Assembly (NCBI RefSeq): GCF_013410775.1
Contig: NZ_JACCFH010000001.1
Coordinates: 2,790,001 to 2,854,000, forward strand
Length of the DNA: 64,000 nt
Source of the DNA: Sphaerotilus montanus
GTDB taxonomy: Bacteria; Pseudomonadota; Gammaproteobacteria; Burkholderiales; Burkholderiaceae_C
Direction: 5' to 3'
Below the pieces are notes generated by a model that did no database searches, was not told where the DNA came from, and saw only the letters and a list, made by a program, of their open reading frames with translations. Positions within the stretch are counted from its first letter, which is position 1; every line of letters starts with the position of its first letter. The position numbers and the translations under genes were made by a program. This document shows positions 51,411-60,478 of this stretch, piece after piece.

Positions 51411-53806
51411 GCGGCGTACGCGGCGTGCGCGCCCGGGGGCTGTGGGTCTGGCTGGCGCTGATGGCGCTGGCAGTGTGGGGCTGCGTGCGTGCCACCTATG
51501 TCGCCGACCTGTCCGCTTTCCTGCCCGCGGCACCGACCGGCGAGCAGCGCGTGCTGATGGCGCAGCTGCAGAACGGCGCGACCGCGCGTGTGCTGATGAT
51601 CGGCCTGCGCGGCGGCGAGCCGGCGCAGCGGACGGACGCCTCGCTGCGGCTGGCCGATCAGCTGCGCGGCAGCGGCCTGTTCGAGGCGGTCCACAACGGC
51701 GACCACGCCGCGGACGCCGCCACCGGCGAGTTCCTGTTCCGCCACCGCTACCTGCTCAGCCCGGCGGTCAGCGTCGAACGGTTCACGGTGGACGGCCTGC
51801 GCGAAGGCATCGCCGACACCGTCTCGCTGCTCGGCACACCGGCGGGCGTGCCGCTCAAGCCGCTGCTCTGGCGCGACCCGACCGGCGAGACGGTGCGCAT
51901 GGCCGAGGCGATGCTGCCCGCGAACGCGCCGCGCAGCGACGGCGGCGTCTGGGTGTCGCGCGAGCAGCCCCGGGCGCTGCTGCTGGCGACGGTGCGCGCC
52001 GACGGCGGCGATCTGGACGGACAGGCGCAGGCGCAGGCGCTGGTGCGCACGCGCTTCGCGGCGCTGGCGGCCGCCGCACCAGGCCTGACGCTGGAGATGA
52101 GCGGGCCGGGCGTGTTCGGCGTCGCCTCGCGGGCACGCATCCAGAGCGAGGTCGAGCGGCTGGCCATCGCCGGCACGGTGGCGATGGTCGCCTTGCTGCT
52201 GGTGGCGTTCGGCTCGCTGCGGGCGCTGGGCATCGCGCTGCTGCCGGTGGCCAGCGGCGTGCTGGCGGGCATCGTCGCAGTGGATCTTGGCTTCGGGCAG
52301 GTCCACGGCATGACGCTCGGCTTCGGCACCACGCTGATCGGCGAGGCGGTCGACTACGCGATCTATTACCTCGTGCAGGCCCGCGCGGGCGGCCACACGC
52401 AGTGGCAGCGCAGCAGCTGGCCGACGGTGCGGCTCGGGCTGTGGACCTCCCTGGCGGGGTTCGCGGCGCTGGCGTTCTCGGGGTTTGCGGGGCTGGCGCA
52501 ACTGGGGGTGTTCTCGATGAGCGGGCTGATCGCCGCGGCGCTGACGACGCGCCATGTGCTGCCCGTGCTCGCGCCGCAGGGCAGTCCCGGACAGGGCCTG
52601 CGCGTGGCGCTCGGGCAGGTGACGGCGCGGCTGTGCGCGGCCCTGCCGGTCTGGCGCCGGCCGCTGCTGTCGATGACGCTGGTCGCCGCCGGACTGCTGG
52701 TGGTGCTGCCGTCGCCGTGGCGCGGCACGCTCGCGGCGCTGAGCCCGGTGTCGGCCGACGCGCTGGCGCTGGATGCCTCGCTGCGCGCCGACCTCGGCGC
52801 GTCCGAAGCCGGCACGCTGGTCGCCATCGAGGCGCCGGACGAGGCCACCGCGCTGCAGCGCGCCGAGCTGGCCGGTGTCCGGCTCGACACGCTGGTGGCG
52901 CAGGGCGCCTTGCTCGGCTACGACTCGCCCGCGCGCCTGTTGCCGAGCCCGGCGACCCAGCTGGCGCGCCGCGCCGCACTGCCCGAGGCGCATGCCCTGC
53001 GCGAGCGGCTGGCGCAGGCGACCGAAGGCGGGCCGCTGCCGGCGCAGAAGCTGGCGCCCTTCCTCGACGAGGTGCAGGCCCAGCGCCTGCGCGCCCCGGT
53101 CACGCTGGCCGAGCTGAAGACCGCCGCGCCCGTGCTGGCCAGCGCCGTGCAGGCGCAGCTCACACCCGGCGGGGCCGGGCGGCCGTGGACCGTGCTGATG
53201 AACCTGCAGGCGCCGGCCGGGGCGGCGGGGGTGGACGCGGCACCGTTGCGTGCCGCGCTGCGCGACCTGCCCGACACGCGCGTCGTGCAGATCGGCGCCG
53301 AGCTGGACGCGCTCTACGCCCACTACCTGCAGCAGGCGCGCTGGCAGGCGGGCCTCGGCGCGCTGGCCGTGGTCGCGCTGCTGGCCTGGCACCTGCGCTC
53401 GGCGCGGCGGCTCGGGCGGGTGCTGCTGCCGCTGGTGGCGAGCGTGGTGCTGGTGCTCGCGGGGCTGACGCTGTCAGGCCAGGCGCTGGGCATCCTGCAC
53501 CTCGTGGGGCTGCTGCTGGTGGCGGCGGTCGGCTCGAACTACGCGCTGTTCTTCGACCACCTGCAGCACTCGGCCGGCGACGGCACCGGGGACGGTCCCG
53601 ACGCCGACACGCTCGCCTCGCTGCTGATGGCCAACGTCACGACCGTCGTGTCCTTCGGGCTGCTCGCCACGGCCTCGGTGCCGGCGCTGGCTGCCGTGGG
53701 GCTGGCGGTGGCGCCGGGGGCCTTGCTGGCGCTGGCGCTGTCGGCGGCTTTCATGCCGGCGCGTGTGAGAATTGCACGGCCGGACGCCCCGTCCAGGTTC
53801 CGCTGA
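51407..53806 (+). CDS. MMPL/RND-type exporter (ApeM-like)
   Basis: A large membrane transporter of 799 residues with two halves of RND/MMPL layout: an N-terminal helix, a periplasmic domain (~40-230), about five helices (~240-390 including DYAIYYLVQARAGG), a second periplasmic domain and a final helix bundle (SNYALFFDH, VVSFGLLATASVPALAAVGL). It is predicted to lift the polyene or its lipid conjugate from the inner membrane. GTG start overlapping the LolA-like stop. Confidence 0.9.
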   Translation: MSGVRGVRARGLWVWLALMALAVWGCVRATYVADLSAFLPAAPTGEQRVLMAQLQNGATARVLMIGLRGGEPAQRTDASLRLADQLRGSGLFEAVHNGDHAADAATGEFLFRHRYLLSPAVSVERFTVDGLREGIADTVSLLGTPAGVPLKPLLWRDPTGETVRMAEAMLPANAPRSDGGVWVSREQPRALLLATVRADGGDLDGQAQAQALVRTRFAALAAAAPGLTLEMSGPGVFGVASRARIQSEVERLAIAGTVAMVALLLVAFGSLRALGIALLPVASGVLAGIVAVDLGFGQVHGMTLGFGTTLIGEAVDYAIYYLVQARAGGHTQWQRSSWPTVRLGLWTSLAGFAALAFSGFAGLAQLGVFSMSGLIAAALTTRHVLPVLAPQGSPGQGLRVALGQVTARLCAALPVWRRPLLSMTLVAAGLLVVLPSPWRGTLAALSPVSADALALDASLRADLGASEAGTLVAIEAPDEATALQRAELAGVRLDTLVAQGALLGYDSPARLLPSPATQLARRAALPEAHALRERLAQATEGGPLPAQKLAPFLDEVQAQRLRAPVTLAELKTAAPVLASAVQAQLTPGGAGRPWTVLMNLQAPAGAAGVDAAPLRAALRDLPDTRVVQIGAELDALYAHYLQQARWQAGLGALAVVALLAWHLRSARRLGRVLLPLVASVVLVLAGLTLSGQALGILHLVGLLLVAAVGSNYALFFDHLQHSAGDGTGDGPDADTLASLLMANVTTVVSFGLLATASVPALAAVGLAVAPGALLALALSAAFMPARVRIARPDAPSRFR

Positions 53807-53823
53807 AGCCCCATTCCCTGTCC

Positions 53824-54672
53824 ATGCCCGTCCTGTCGCCGTCGCTTCGATCTCCGTCGATGTCCCCGACGCCCTGGCCGCTGCCGCCGCTGCTGCGTGC
53901 CAGCGCGGTCCTCCACCTGGGGGCCGTGCTGGCGCTGCTGGCCGCCCCCGCGCACTGGCCATGGGTGCTGGCGGCCCTGGCGCTGGACCATGCCGTGCTG
54001 ACCGCCTGCGGACTCTGGCCACGCTCCACCGCGCTGGGCACCAACCTGCTGCGCCTGCCGCCCGCGGCGATCGCGCGGCGCGAGGTGGCGCTGACCATCG
54101 ACGACGGCCCCGACCCGGCAGTCACCCCCGCCGTGCTCGACCTGCTGGACGCCGCCGGGGCGAAGGCCACCTTCTTCTGCATCGCGGACCGCGCCGCGGC
54201 CCACCCCGCGCTGCTGCACGAGATCCGCCGCCGCGGCCACAGCGTGCAGAACCACAGCCAGCACCACCGCCACACCTTCTCGCTGCTCGGCCCGCGCGGC
54301 TTCGCCCGCGAGATCGACGCCGCGCAGGCCACCTTCACCGCGCTGACCGGCGAGGCGCCGACGCTGTTCCGCGCCCCGGCCGGCTTGCGCAACCCCTTCC
54401 TCGCGCCCGTGCTGCACCGGCGCGGCCTGACGCTGACCAGCTGGACCCGCCGCGCCTTCGACACCCGCACCACCGATCCGCAGCAGGTGCTCGACCGCCT
54501 GACCCGCGGGCTGGCGGCCGGCGACATCCTGCTGCTGCACGACGGCCACGCCGCCCGTCTGCCCGATGGCCGTGCGGTGGTCCTGGCCGTGCTGCCCGCG
54601 CTGCTGGATGTGTTCCGGCAGACCGGGCTGCGGGCAGTGACCGTTCCCGAAGCGCTGCGCACCACCCCATGA
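53824..54672 (+). CDS. NodB-type polysaccharide deacetylase-like protein
   Basis: A 282-residue protein with one or two N-terminal hydrophobic segments (about 25-60) and a NodB homology domain: TIDDGPDPAVTPAVL (Asp-Asp with metal Asp), HSxxH in NHSQHHRH, and RAPAGLRNPF. Such enzymes deacetylate sugar N-acetyl groups. Its role in the locus could be to deacetylate a sugar head group of the glycolipid product. The ATG at 53824 is chosen; a second at 53860 is possible. It is not found in all aryl-polyene loci. Its stop overlaps the methyltransferase start. Confidence 0.83.
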   Translation: MPVLSPSLRSPSMSPTPWPLPPLLRASAVLHLGAVLALLAAPAHWPWVLAALALDHAVLTACGLWPRSTALGTNLLRLPPAAIARREVALTIDDGPDPAVTPAVLDLLDAAGAKATFFCIADRAAAHPALLHEIRRRGHSVQNHSQHHRHTFSLLGPRGFAREIDAAQATFTALTGEAPTLFRAPAGLRNPFLAPVLHRRGLTLTSWTRRAFDTRTTDPQQVLDRLTRGLAAGDILLLHDGHAARLPDGRAVVLAVLPALLDVFRQTGLRAVTVPEALRTTP

Positions 54673-55382
54673 ACACGATGTCGATTCCATGGCCGAGACG
54701 GCACGCCGATGACCTCGCCTGGCACGCCCTGCTGGACCGTGCCAGTGCGCTCTACCGGCCCGCCGGCCGCTACGCCTGGCATTTCGCGCGGGGCAAGCTG
54801 CGGCTGGACCCCGTGTTCCGCCACCTGGTCGAGGCCGGTCTGGTGCCGGCGGGCGCGCGGGTGCTCGACCTGGGCTGCGGCCAGGGCCTGCTCGGCAGCT
54901 TGCTGCAGGCGGCCGGGCCCGTGCGGTACACCGGCGTCGAACTGCAGGCGCGCGACGCCGGGCGTGCCCGCGTGGCGCTGGGCACGTCTTCCGGTGCGGA
55001 GATCGTCTGCGGGGATGTGCGCACGCAGGCCTTTCCGGTGTCGGACACGGTGGTGCTCCTGGACGTGCTGCACTACCTGCCGCCAGCGGCGCAGGAGGCC
55101 GTGCTGGCGCGGGCCTGTGCGGCGCTGGCCCCTGGCGGGCGGCTGCTGCTGCGGGTGGGCGATGCCGAGGCGCGGCGCGGCTACGCCTTTGGCCGCTGGG
55201 TCGACCGGGTCGTGAGCGGCCTGCGGCGTGGTGCGCCGCCGGTGCAGGGCCGCCCCGTGCCGGACTGGATCGACCGGCTGCGTGCGCTCGGCCTGCAGGT
55301 CGAGGCCCGGCCGATGAGCCAGGGCACCCTGTTTGCCAACGTGCTGCTGGTGGCGCAGCGCCGCGAAGGAGCGGCCGCATGA
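54669..55382 (+). CDS. SAM-dependent methyltransferase (class I)
   Basis: A 237-residue Rossmann-fold methyltransferase with motif I (VLDLGCGQGLLGSLL, ~73-87) and the post-I acidic residue in GVELQ, followed by DTVVLLDVLHYLP. In known aryl-polyene loci a similar enzyme methylates the aryl ring or hydroxyl. No metal site is visible. The ATG overlaps the deacetylase stop, and the stop overlaps the ketosynthase start. Confidence 0.86.
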   Translation: MNTMSIPWPRRHADDLAWHALLDRASALYRPAGRYAWHFARGKLRLDPVFRHLVEAGLVPAGARVLDLGCGQGLLGSLLQAAGPVRYTGVELQARDAGRARVALGTSSGAEIVCGDVRTQAFPVSDTVVLLDVLHYLPPAAQEAVLARACAALAPGGRLLLRVGDAEARRGYAFGRWVDRVVSGLRRGAPPVQGRPVPDWIDRLRALGLQVEARPMSQGTLFANVLLVAQRREGAAA

Positions 55383-56581
55383 CCCCGCTGTCCAGAAGAC
55401 CCCTGCCGATCACCCACGCCACCCTCGCCACCGCGCTCGGCGCCGGCTGCGCGGCCCATGCGGACGCGCTGGCCGCCGGCCGCTCCGGCCTGCAGCCCTG
55501 CGTGTTCGAGGACGTGACGCTGCCTGGCTGGATCGGTGCCGTCGACGGGCTGGACACGGTGGCGCTGCCCGCCGGCCTGTCCGACTTCGACTGCCGCAAC
55601 CACCGCCTGGCCTGGCGCGGGCTGCAGCAGGACGGCTTCGTCCAGGCCGTGGCGGCCGCCCGTGCCCGCTGGGGGGCGCACCGCGTGGCCGTGCTGCTCG
55701 GCACCAGCACCTCCGGCATCCTCGAAACCGAACACGCCTACCGCCACCGGGGCCCCGACGGCACGCTGCCGCCCGGCTTCCATTACGCGCAGACGCACAA
55801 CACCCACGCGCTGGCCGACTTCGTGCGCACCGCGCTGGGCGTGACCGGGCCGAGCTGGGTGGTCTCGACCGCCTGCTCGTCGAGCGCCAAGGTCTTCGGC
55901 GACGCGGCGCGGCTGATCGACGCCGGCTGGGCCGATGCCGCCATCGTCGGCGGCGTGGACAGCCTGTGCCTGACGACGCTGTACGGCTTCCACGCGCTGG
56001 AGCTGTTCTCGCCCGAGATCTGCCGCCCGTGGGATGCCGGGCGCAGCGGGCTGTCGCTGGGCGAGGCGGCGGCGTTTGCGCTGCTGCAGCGGTCGGCGGT
56101 GCCCGGCGAAACACCCGCAGGGCACCTGCTGGGCGTCGGCGAGAGCAATGACGGTCACCACATGAGTTCACCCCATCCCGAAGGCCTCGGCGCCATCGCC
56201 GCGATGCGCCAGGCGCTGGCCGACGCGGGCCTGGACGCCGGACAGATCGACTACATCAACCTGCACGGCACCGCCACGCCCAACAACGATGCCGCCGAGG
56301 ACCGCGCGGTGAGCGCCGTGTTCGGCACGGCCGTGCCCTGCAGCTCCACCAAGGGCGCCACCGGCCACACGCTGGGGGCGGCGGGCGGCGTCGAGGCGGT
56401 GCTGTCGCTGCTGGCGCTGCGCGACGGGCTGATGCCGGGCGGGCTGAACCTGCGCGCGCGCGACCCGGCGCTGCACGCGGCCTACCTGAGCGAGAACCGG
56501 CGGGCGCCGCTGCAGCGCGTGCTGAGCAATTCGTTCGGCTTCGGCGGCTCGAACGCGAGCCTCGTGCTGGGGGCGGCGTGA
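55379..56581 (+). CDS. Beta-ketoacyl-ACP synthase (ApeO/FabF-like)
   Basis: The elongating ketosynthase of 400 residues. The catalytic triad is complete: Cys166 in VSTACSSSAK, His296 in NLHGTATPNND and His330 in KGATGHTLGAAG. It should condense malonyl-ACP with the growing chain, together with the chain-length-factor-like partner encoded next. Its start overlaps the methyltransferase stop and its stop overlaps the next start. Confidence 0.93.
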   Translation: MTPLSRRPLPITHATLATALGAGCAAHADALAAGRSGLQPCVFEDVTLPGWIGAVDGLDTVALPAGLSDFDCRNHRLAWRGLQQDGFVQAVAAARARWGAHRVAVLLGTSTSGILETEHAYRHRGPDGTLPPGFHYAQTHNTHALADFVRTALGVTGPSWVVSTACSSSAKVFGDAARLIDAGWADAAIVGGVDSLCLTTLYGFHALELFSPEICRPWDAGRSGLSLGEAAAFALLQRSAVPGETPAGHLLGVGESNDGHHMSSPHPEGLGAIAAMRQALADAGLDAGQIDYINLHGTATPNNDAAEDRAVSAVFGTAVPCSSTKGATGHTLGAAGGVEAVLSLLALRDGLMPGGLNLRARDPALHAAYLSENRRAPLQRVLSNSFGFGGSNASLVLGAA

Positions 56582-57420
56582 TGGCGGCGGCGACCCTTTC
56601 CGTCGTGGTGCGGGGCGTCGGCCTGGTCGGGCCGGGGCTGGTGTCGTGGGCGGCGGCGCAGGCGGTGCTGCAGGGCCGGGCGGCGCTGGTGCGGGCGGCC
56701 ACGGTGGTACCGCCCCCGCAGCGCCTGCCGGCGGCCGAGCGCCGCCGTGCGGGCGTCGCGGTCAAGATCGCGGTGGCCGTGGCCGACGCCGCCTGTGCCG
56801 ATGCCGGCGCCGATCCGCAGACGCTCGGCAGCGTCTTCGCCTCGTCCAGCGGCGACGGTGCCAACTGCCACACGCTGTGCGAGACGCTCGCCAGCCCGAA
56901 CCCCGCCGACCGGCTGGTCTCGCCGACCCGCTTCACCAACTCGGTCCACAACGCGCCGGCGGGCTACTGGCACATTGCCGTGGGCAGCCGCGCCGCCTCG
57001 ACCAGCCTGTGCGCCTTCGATGCCAGCTTCGGCGCCGGCCTGATCGCCGCGCTGACGCAGGTGCACGCCGCGCACGTGCCGCTGCTGCTGGTGGCCAGCG
57101 ACACGCCGTACCCCGAGCCGCTGCACACGCTGCGCCGCCTGCCTGACGCGCTGGGCGTGGCGCTGGTGCTGGCGCCCGTGCCGACCGGCGAAACCCCGGA
57201 CGACGAGCCGGGAACGACCCTGCGCGTGGCCCTCTGCCCGGCCGACCAGGCGCCGCCCGAAACGCCATGCCGCGAGGCCGCGCTGGAGGCGCTGCGCCAG
57301 CAGGTCCCGGCGGCGCGGGCGCTGCCACTGCTCGAAGCGCTGGCCCGGGGCGTGGCGGCCACGGTGGTGATCGCGGCCACGCTGCCACTGGTGCTGGTGA
57401 TCGAGGTGGTGCCGGCATGA
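56581..57420 (+). CDS. Beta-ketoacyl synthase-like chain-length factor (ApeC-like)
   Basis: A short (279-residue) partner of the ketosynthase. It resembles the N-terminal half of a ketosynthase (VVVRGVGLVGPGL, PTRFTNSVHNAPAGYWHIAV, STSLCAFDASFGAGL) but lacks the complete catalytic triad, so it probably works as a heterodimer subunit that controls chain length. The ATG at 56581 shares one base with the stop of the ketosynthase. Confidence 0.85.
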   Translation: MAAATLSVVVRGVGLVGPGLVSWAAAQAVLQGRAALVRAATVVPPPQRLPAAERRRAGVAVKIAVAVADAACADAGADPQTLGSVFASSSGDGANCHTLCETLASPNPADRLVSPTRFTNSVHNAPAGYWHIAVGSRAASTSLCAFDASFGAGLIAALTQVHAAHVPLLLVASDTPYPEPLHTLRRLPDALGVALVLAPVPTGETPDDEPGTTLRVALCPADQAPPETPCREAALEALRQQVPAARALPLLEALARGVAATVVIAATLPLVLVIEVVPA

Positions 57421-57890
57421 CCACGGCCACGGCGCCGCTGCTGGACGCGGCCGGCATCCGCGCGCTGGTGCCGCACGCCGGCCGCATGGTGCTGCTGGAT
57501 GCGCTGCAGGCCTGGGACGCCACAACGATCCGCTGCTCCGCCACCGGCCACACCGCGCCCGACCACCCGCTGCGCAGCGCGGGTGGTCTGCTCGCGCCCG
57601 CCGCGATCGAATACGCCGCCCAGGCCGCCGCGCTGCATGGCGGGCTGACCTCCGCGGCGTCCGGGGTTGCCACTGGCGCAGGCGTGCGCGGCGGGATGCT
57701 CGCCAGCGCCCGGTCGGTGCAGTTCCACCGCTGGCGGCTCGACGATCTGCCCGGCCCGCTCACCATCACCGCCGAGCGCCAGGCCGGTGACGCGCGCCAG
57801 TGGCTCTACGCCTTCACCCTCACGCACGATGGCCAGCCGGTCGCCGATGGCCGGCTGACCGTGGTGCTCGAACCCGAGATTCCGACATGA
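57417..57890 (+). CDS. 3-Hydroxyacyl-ACP dehydratase (ApeP-like)
   Basis: A hotdog-fold dehydratase of 157 residues. The motif PHAGRMVLLDALQAW and the following AIEYAAQAAALHGGL helix are typical of the ApeP family. With the small protein at 49530, it gives two dehydratases as in known aryl-polyene systems. Start and stop overlap neighbours by four bases each (ATGA). Confidence 0.88.
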   Translation: MTTATAPLLDAAGIRALVPHAGRMVLLDALQAWDATTIRCSATGHTAPDHPLRSAGGLLAPAAIEYAAQAAALHGGLTSAASGVATGAGVRGGMLASARSVQFHRWRLDDLPGPLTITAERQAGDARQWLYAFTLTHDGQPVADGRLTVVLEPEIPT

Positions 57891-58606
57891 AACGAGCCCT
57901 CGTCACCGGCGCCAGCGGCGACCTTGGCCGCGCCATCGCGCGGCGCCTGGCCCGCGACGGCCTGCACGTCATCGCCCACGCCAACACCCGCCTGGCCGAA
58001 GCCGAGGCGGTCGCCGCGCAGATCCGCGCCGAAGGCGGCTCGGCCGAGGCGGTGGCCTTCGATGTCACCGACGCCGAAGGCAGCCTGGCTGCGCTGACCG
58101 CCGTGCTGGAGGCCGGTCCCGTCCAGGTGCTGGTCAACAACGCCGGCATCCACGACGACGCCGTGTTCCCGGGGATGCGGGCCGCGCAGTGGCACCGGGT
58201 GATCGACGTCTCGCTGAACGGCTTCTTCCACGTCACCCAGCCGCTGACGCTGCCGATGATCCGCACCCGCTGGGGCCGCATCATCAGCATCAGCTCGGTC
58301 GCTGCCGTCGCCGGCAACCGCGGGCAGGTCAACTACGCCGCTGCCAAGGGCGCGCTGCACTCGGCCAGCAAGGCGCTGTCGATGGAGCTGGCCAGCCGCG
58401 GCATCACGGTGAATGTGGTCGCGCCCGGCATCATCGCCTCGGCCATGGCGGACGCCGCCTTCGACGCCCAGGCCATCGCCCAGCTCGTGCCCGCCAAGCG
58501 CGCCGGCACGCCCGACGAAGTGGCCGCGCTGGTCGCCTTCCTCGCCGGGCCGGAGGCCGGCTACATCAGCGGGCAGGTGATCTCGGTCAACGGCGGGATG
58601 GTCTGA
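57887..58606 (+). CDS. 3-Ketoacyl-ACP reductase, FabG-like (ApeQ-like)
   Basis: An NADPH-dependent short-chain reductase of 239 residues. The nucleotide loop reads TGASGDLG, in which the second conserved Gly of TGxxxGxG is Asp; the catalytic Ser (ISISSVAA) and YxxxK (NYAAAKGAL) are present. It reduces the 3-keto groups before dehydration. Last gene of the plus-strand operon; its stop is 13 bp from that of the convergent lipoprotein gene and no terminator is visible between them. Confidence 0.92.
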   Translation: MKRALVTGASGDLGRAIARRLARDGLHVIAHANTRLAEAEAVAAQIRAEGGSAEAVAFDVTDAEGSLAALTAVLEAGPVQVLVNNAGIHDDAVFPGMRAAQWHRVIDVSLNGFFHVTQPLTLPMIRTRWGRIISISSVAAVAGNRGQVNYAAAKGALHSASKALSMELASRGITVNVVAPGIIASAMADAAFDAQAIAQLVPAKRAGTPDEVAALVAFLAGPEAGYISGQVISVNGGMV

Positions 58607-58619
58607 CGCCCAGTCCAGT

Positions 58620-59567
58620 TCAGCTCAGGACCGGATTGCTGCCCGGCAGCGCCTTCGCGGCCGACTTCGCCACCCCGGCGAACTGCGAGCCGGTGATGTC
58701 CGCGGCGCTCCAGCCACGGTTGAGGTCGAGCCCGGTGAGCTGCCAGTCGTGCACCGGCAGGTGCGGGATGGGCTTGCGCAGGCGTTCCTGGAAGCGGGTC
58801 GGCCACTCGATGCCCTGGAAGTTCTGGAAATCCGACACATCCACCTCGGCGACCGCGCCACGCGTGGACGTCAGCCCTTCCAGCGTGAAGCGCACGCGCC
58901 GCATCAGCCGGGTGCGCCGGTCGATGCACAGCACGATCTGCTCCACCGGCGAGAAGCCCAGCCCCGGCACCAGCCGCACCATCAGCCGCTCGCAGGCGTA
59001 GTCCCCCACCTGCTCCAGCCCGGCCAGCTTCATCACCTGCGGCCGGTCGACCAGCGCCAGCGGACCCAGCAGGAAGAGCCGGTAGCCATCGGCCACCAGC
59101 GCCGAGGCCTGGCGCAGCGGCTCGTCGGTGGTCGGGCGGCCGTTGTACCAGACCTGCACGTCGCCGGTGCCGCTGCCCTGGCCCATGCGGCGCACGACCT
59201 GCTTGTGGCCACCCGGGCCGATGTGGGTCTGGGCAATCAGGCCCTCCGCGGGCAGCAGCCGCTCCTGCGAGCTGTCACGGAAACGGGTATCGGTGAGTTC
59301 GGGCTGGATGCGCCCGATCAGCGGGCGCCACTCGCCGCTGTAGCTCACGTTGAGGTCCTTCACGCGGCGCCAGGCGTTCAGTCCGTGGGCGGTGGCGCAG
59401 TCGTTGAACAGGGCCAGCGCGGCCGGGTCGGTGGTTTCCTTCGCCTGGATCGGCGACAGCGGGGCCGATGCGCAGCCGCCCAGCGCGCCCAGCGCTGGCA
59501 GCAGCGGGGCAAGCGCGGCGGTGGCCAGGAGGCGTCGGCGGGAGGAATCGGCAGTGTCTCGGCTCAT
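58620..59567 (-). CDS. Tat-type lipoprotein of the polyene locus
   Basis: A 315-residue protein with a twin-arginine region (SSRRRLLATAAL) and a lipobox-like GGCAS, so it is probably exported and lipidated, perhaps via Tat. The mature part has beta-rich motifs (NVSYSGEWRPLIGRIQPEL, VQVWYNGRPTTDEP, IEWPTRFQERLRKPIPHL). I do not recognise a family; the fold might be LolB/outer-membrane-carrier-like. It is longer than the DUF3261 lipoproteins of other aryl-polyene loci. The start at 59567 precedes the Tat motif; upstream frame has no similarity. Last gene of the minus-strand operon. Confidence 0.72.
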   Translation of the reverse strand: MSRDTADSSRRRLLATAALAPLLPALGALGGCASAPLSPIQAKETTDPAALALFNDCATAHGLNAWRRVKDLNVSYSGEWRPLIGRIQPELTDTRFRDSSQERLLPAEGLIAQTHIGPGGHKQVVRRMGQGSGTGDVQVWYNGRPTTDEPLRQASALVADGYRLFLLGPLALVDRPQVMKLAGLEQVGDYACERLMVRLVPGLGFSPVEQIVLCIDRRTRLMRRVRFTLEGLTSTRGAVAEVDVSDFQNFQGIEWPTRFQERLRKPIPHLPVHDWQLTGLDLNRGWSAADITGSQFAGVAKSAAKALPGSNPVLS

Positions 59568-59690
59568 TCGGACCTCTTGGATGGGTGGGCTGCCAGTGTG
59601 CCCATCGTGCGCGGGCCTGACCAGCCGCGCACCTGAAAGATTCCCGTAATTCAGTATCTGGAACGATTCGGAACCACGGGGACTCGCCAT

Positions 59691-60476
59691 TCAACGTCCG
59701 AGCCGGTGAAACGGCGGACGCCGGCTCAGGCGGCGAGCCACCAGCCAGGGCAGCCGCAGCAGGAATTCCAGCACCAGCCGGCTGTGCATCCACGTCAGCA
59801 GCACGTTGTCGCGCCCGTAGCGGAAGTGCGAGACCCCGCCGTCCTCCGGGCGCAGGTACTTCACCGGCGCATCCATGTTGACGGGGGCCACGCCACGCCA
59901 CGCCAGCCGCACCACCGCCTCGGTGTCGAAGTCGAAGCGCCGCATCCACGGCTGTCGGTGCATCACCGCGATCAGCGTGGCCACCGGGTAGACACGAAAG
60001 CCGTAGAGCGAGTCGCCGATGCCCGCCCCGAGCGTCTCCAGGTCGGTCCAGCCATTGGAGATGCGCCGCCCGCGCACGCGCAGCAGCGGCGCCGAGGCGT
60101 CGAACACCGGCCGGCCCAGCACCATCGCGTCCGGCTGCGCCTGCGAGCGCTGCATGAAGGCGGGGATCAGGTCGGCCGGGTGCTGGCCGTCGGCGTCCAT
60201 GGTCAGGGCGTGGGTGATGCCGGCGGCGTGCGCGGCGAGCAGGCCGGTCAGCACGGCCGCGCCCTTGCCGCGGTTCTCGGGCAGCACGATCAGGTGCAGC
60301 TGCGCGTCCTGCGCGGCCATCGCGCGCAGGCCATCGACGCTGCCGTCGTCGCTGCCGTCGACGACGACCCAGACCGGCGCCCACTGCGCGCGTGCCTCGC
60401 GCACCGTCTCGTAGACCTTGGCGCCGGTGTTGTAGCTGGGGATGATCACCGCGTGGGTGCGCGAGGGCGTGGTCAC
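59691..60476 (-). CDS. GT2-family glycosyltransferase
   Basis: A 261-residue family 2 glycosyltransferase of the dolichol-phosphate-mannose-synthase type. Motifs are VIIPSYNTGAKVYETV, VVVDGSDDGS, the DXD site in TMDADGQHPAD and the acceptor region NGWTDLETLG. It has no membrane helix. It could add a sugar to the lipid anchor of the polyene. The start is uncertain: GTG at 60476 is used; a TTG at 60482 overlaps the PlsC stop and has AGGA at better spacing. Confidence 0.86.
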   Translation of the reverse strand: MTTPSRTHAVIIPSYNTGAKVYETVREARAQWAPVWVVVDGSDDGSVDGLRAMAAQDAQLHLIVLPENRGKGAAVLTGLLAAHAAGITHALTMDADGQHPADLIPAFMQRSQAQPDAMVLGRPVFDASAPLLRVRGRRISNGWTDLETLGAGIGDSLYGFRVYPVATLIAVMHRQPWMRRFDFDTEAVVRLAWRGVAPVNMDAPVKYLRPEDGGVSHFRYGRDNVLLTWMHSRLVLEFLLRLPWLVARRLSRRPPFHRLGR

Positions 60477-60478
60477 GG

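Noticed and set aside
58607-58619. Shared terminator between the two polyene operons
   Set aside because: Only 13 bp separate the stop codons and no inverted repeat is present; convergent readthrough is likely.
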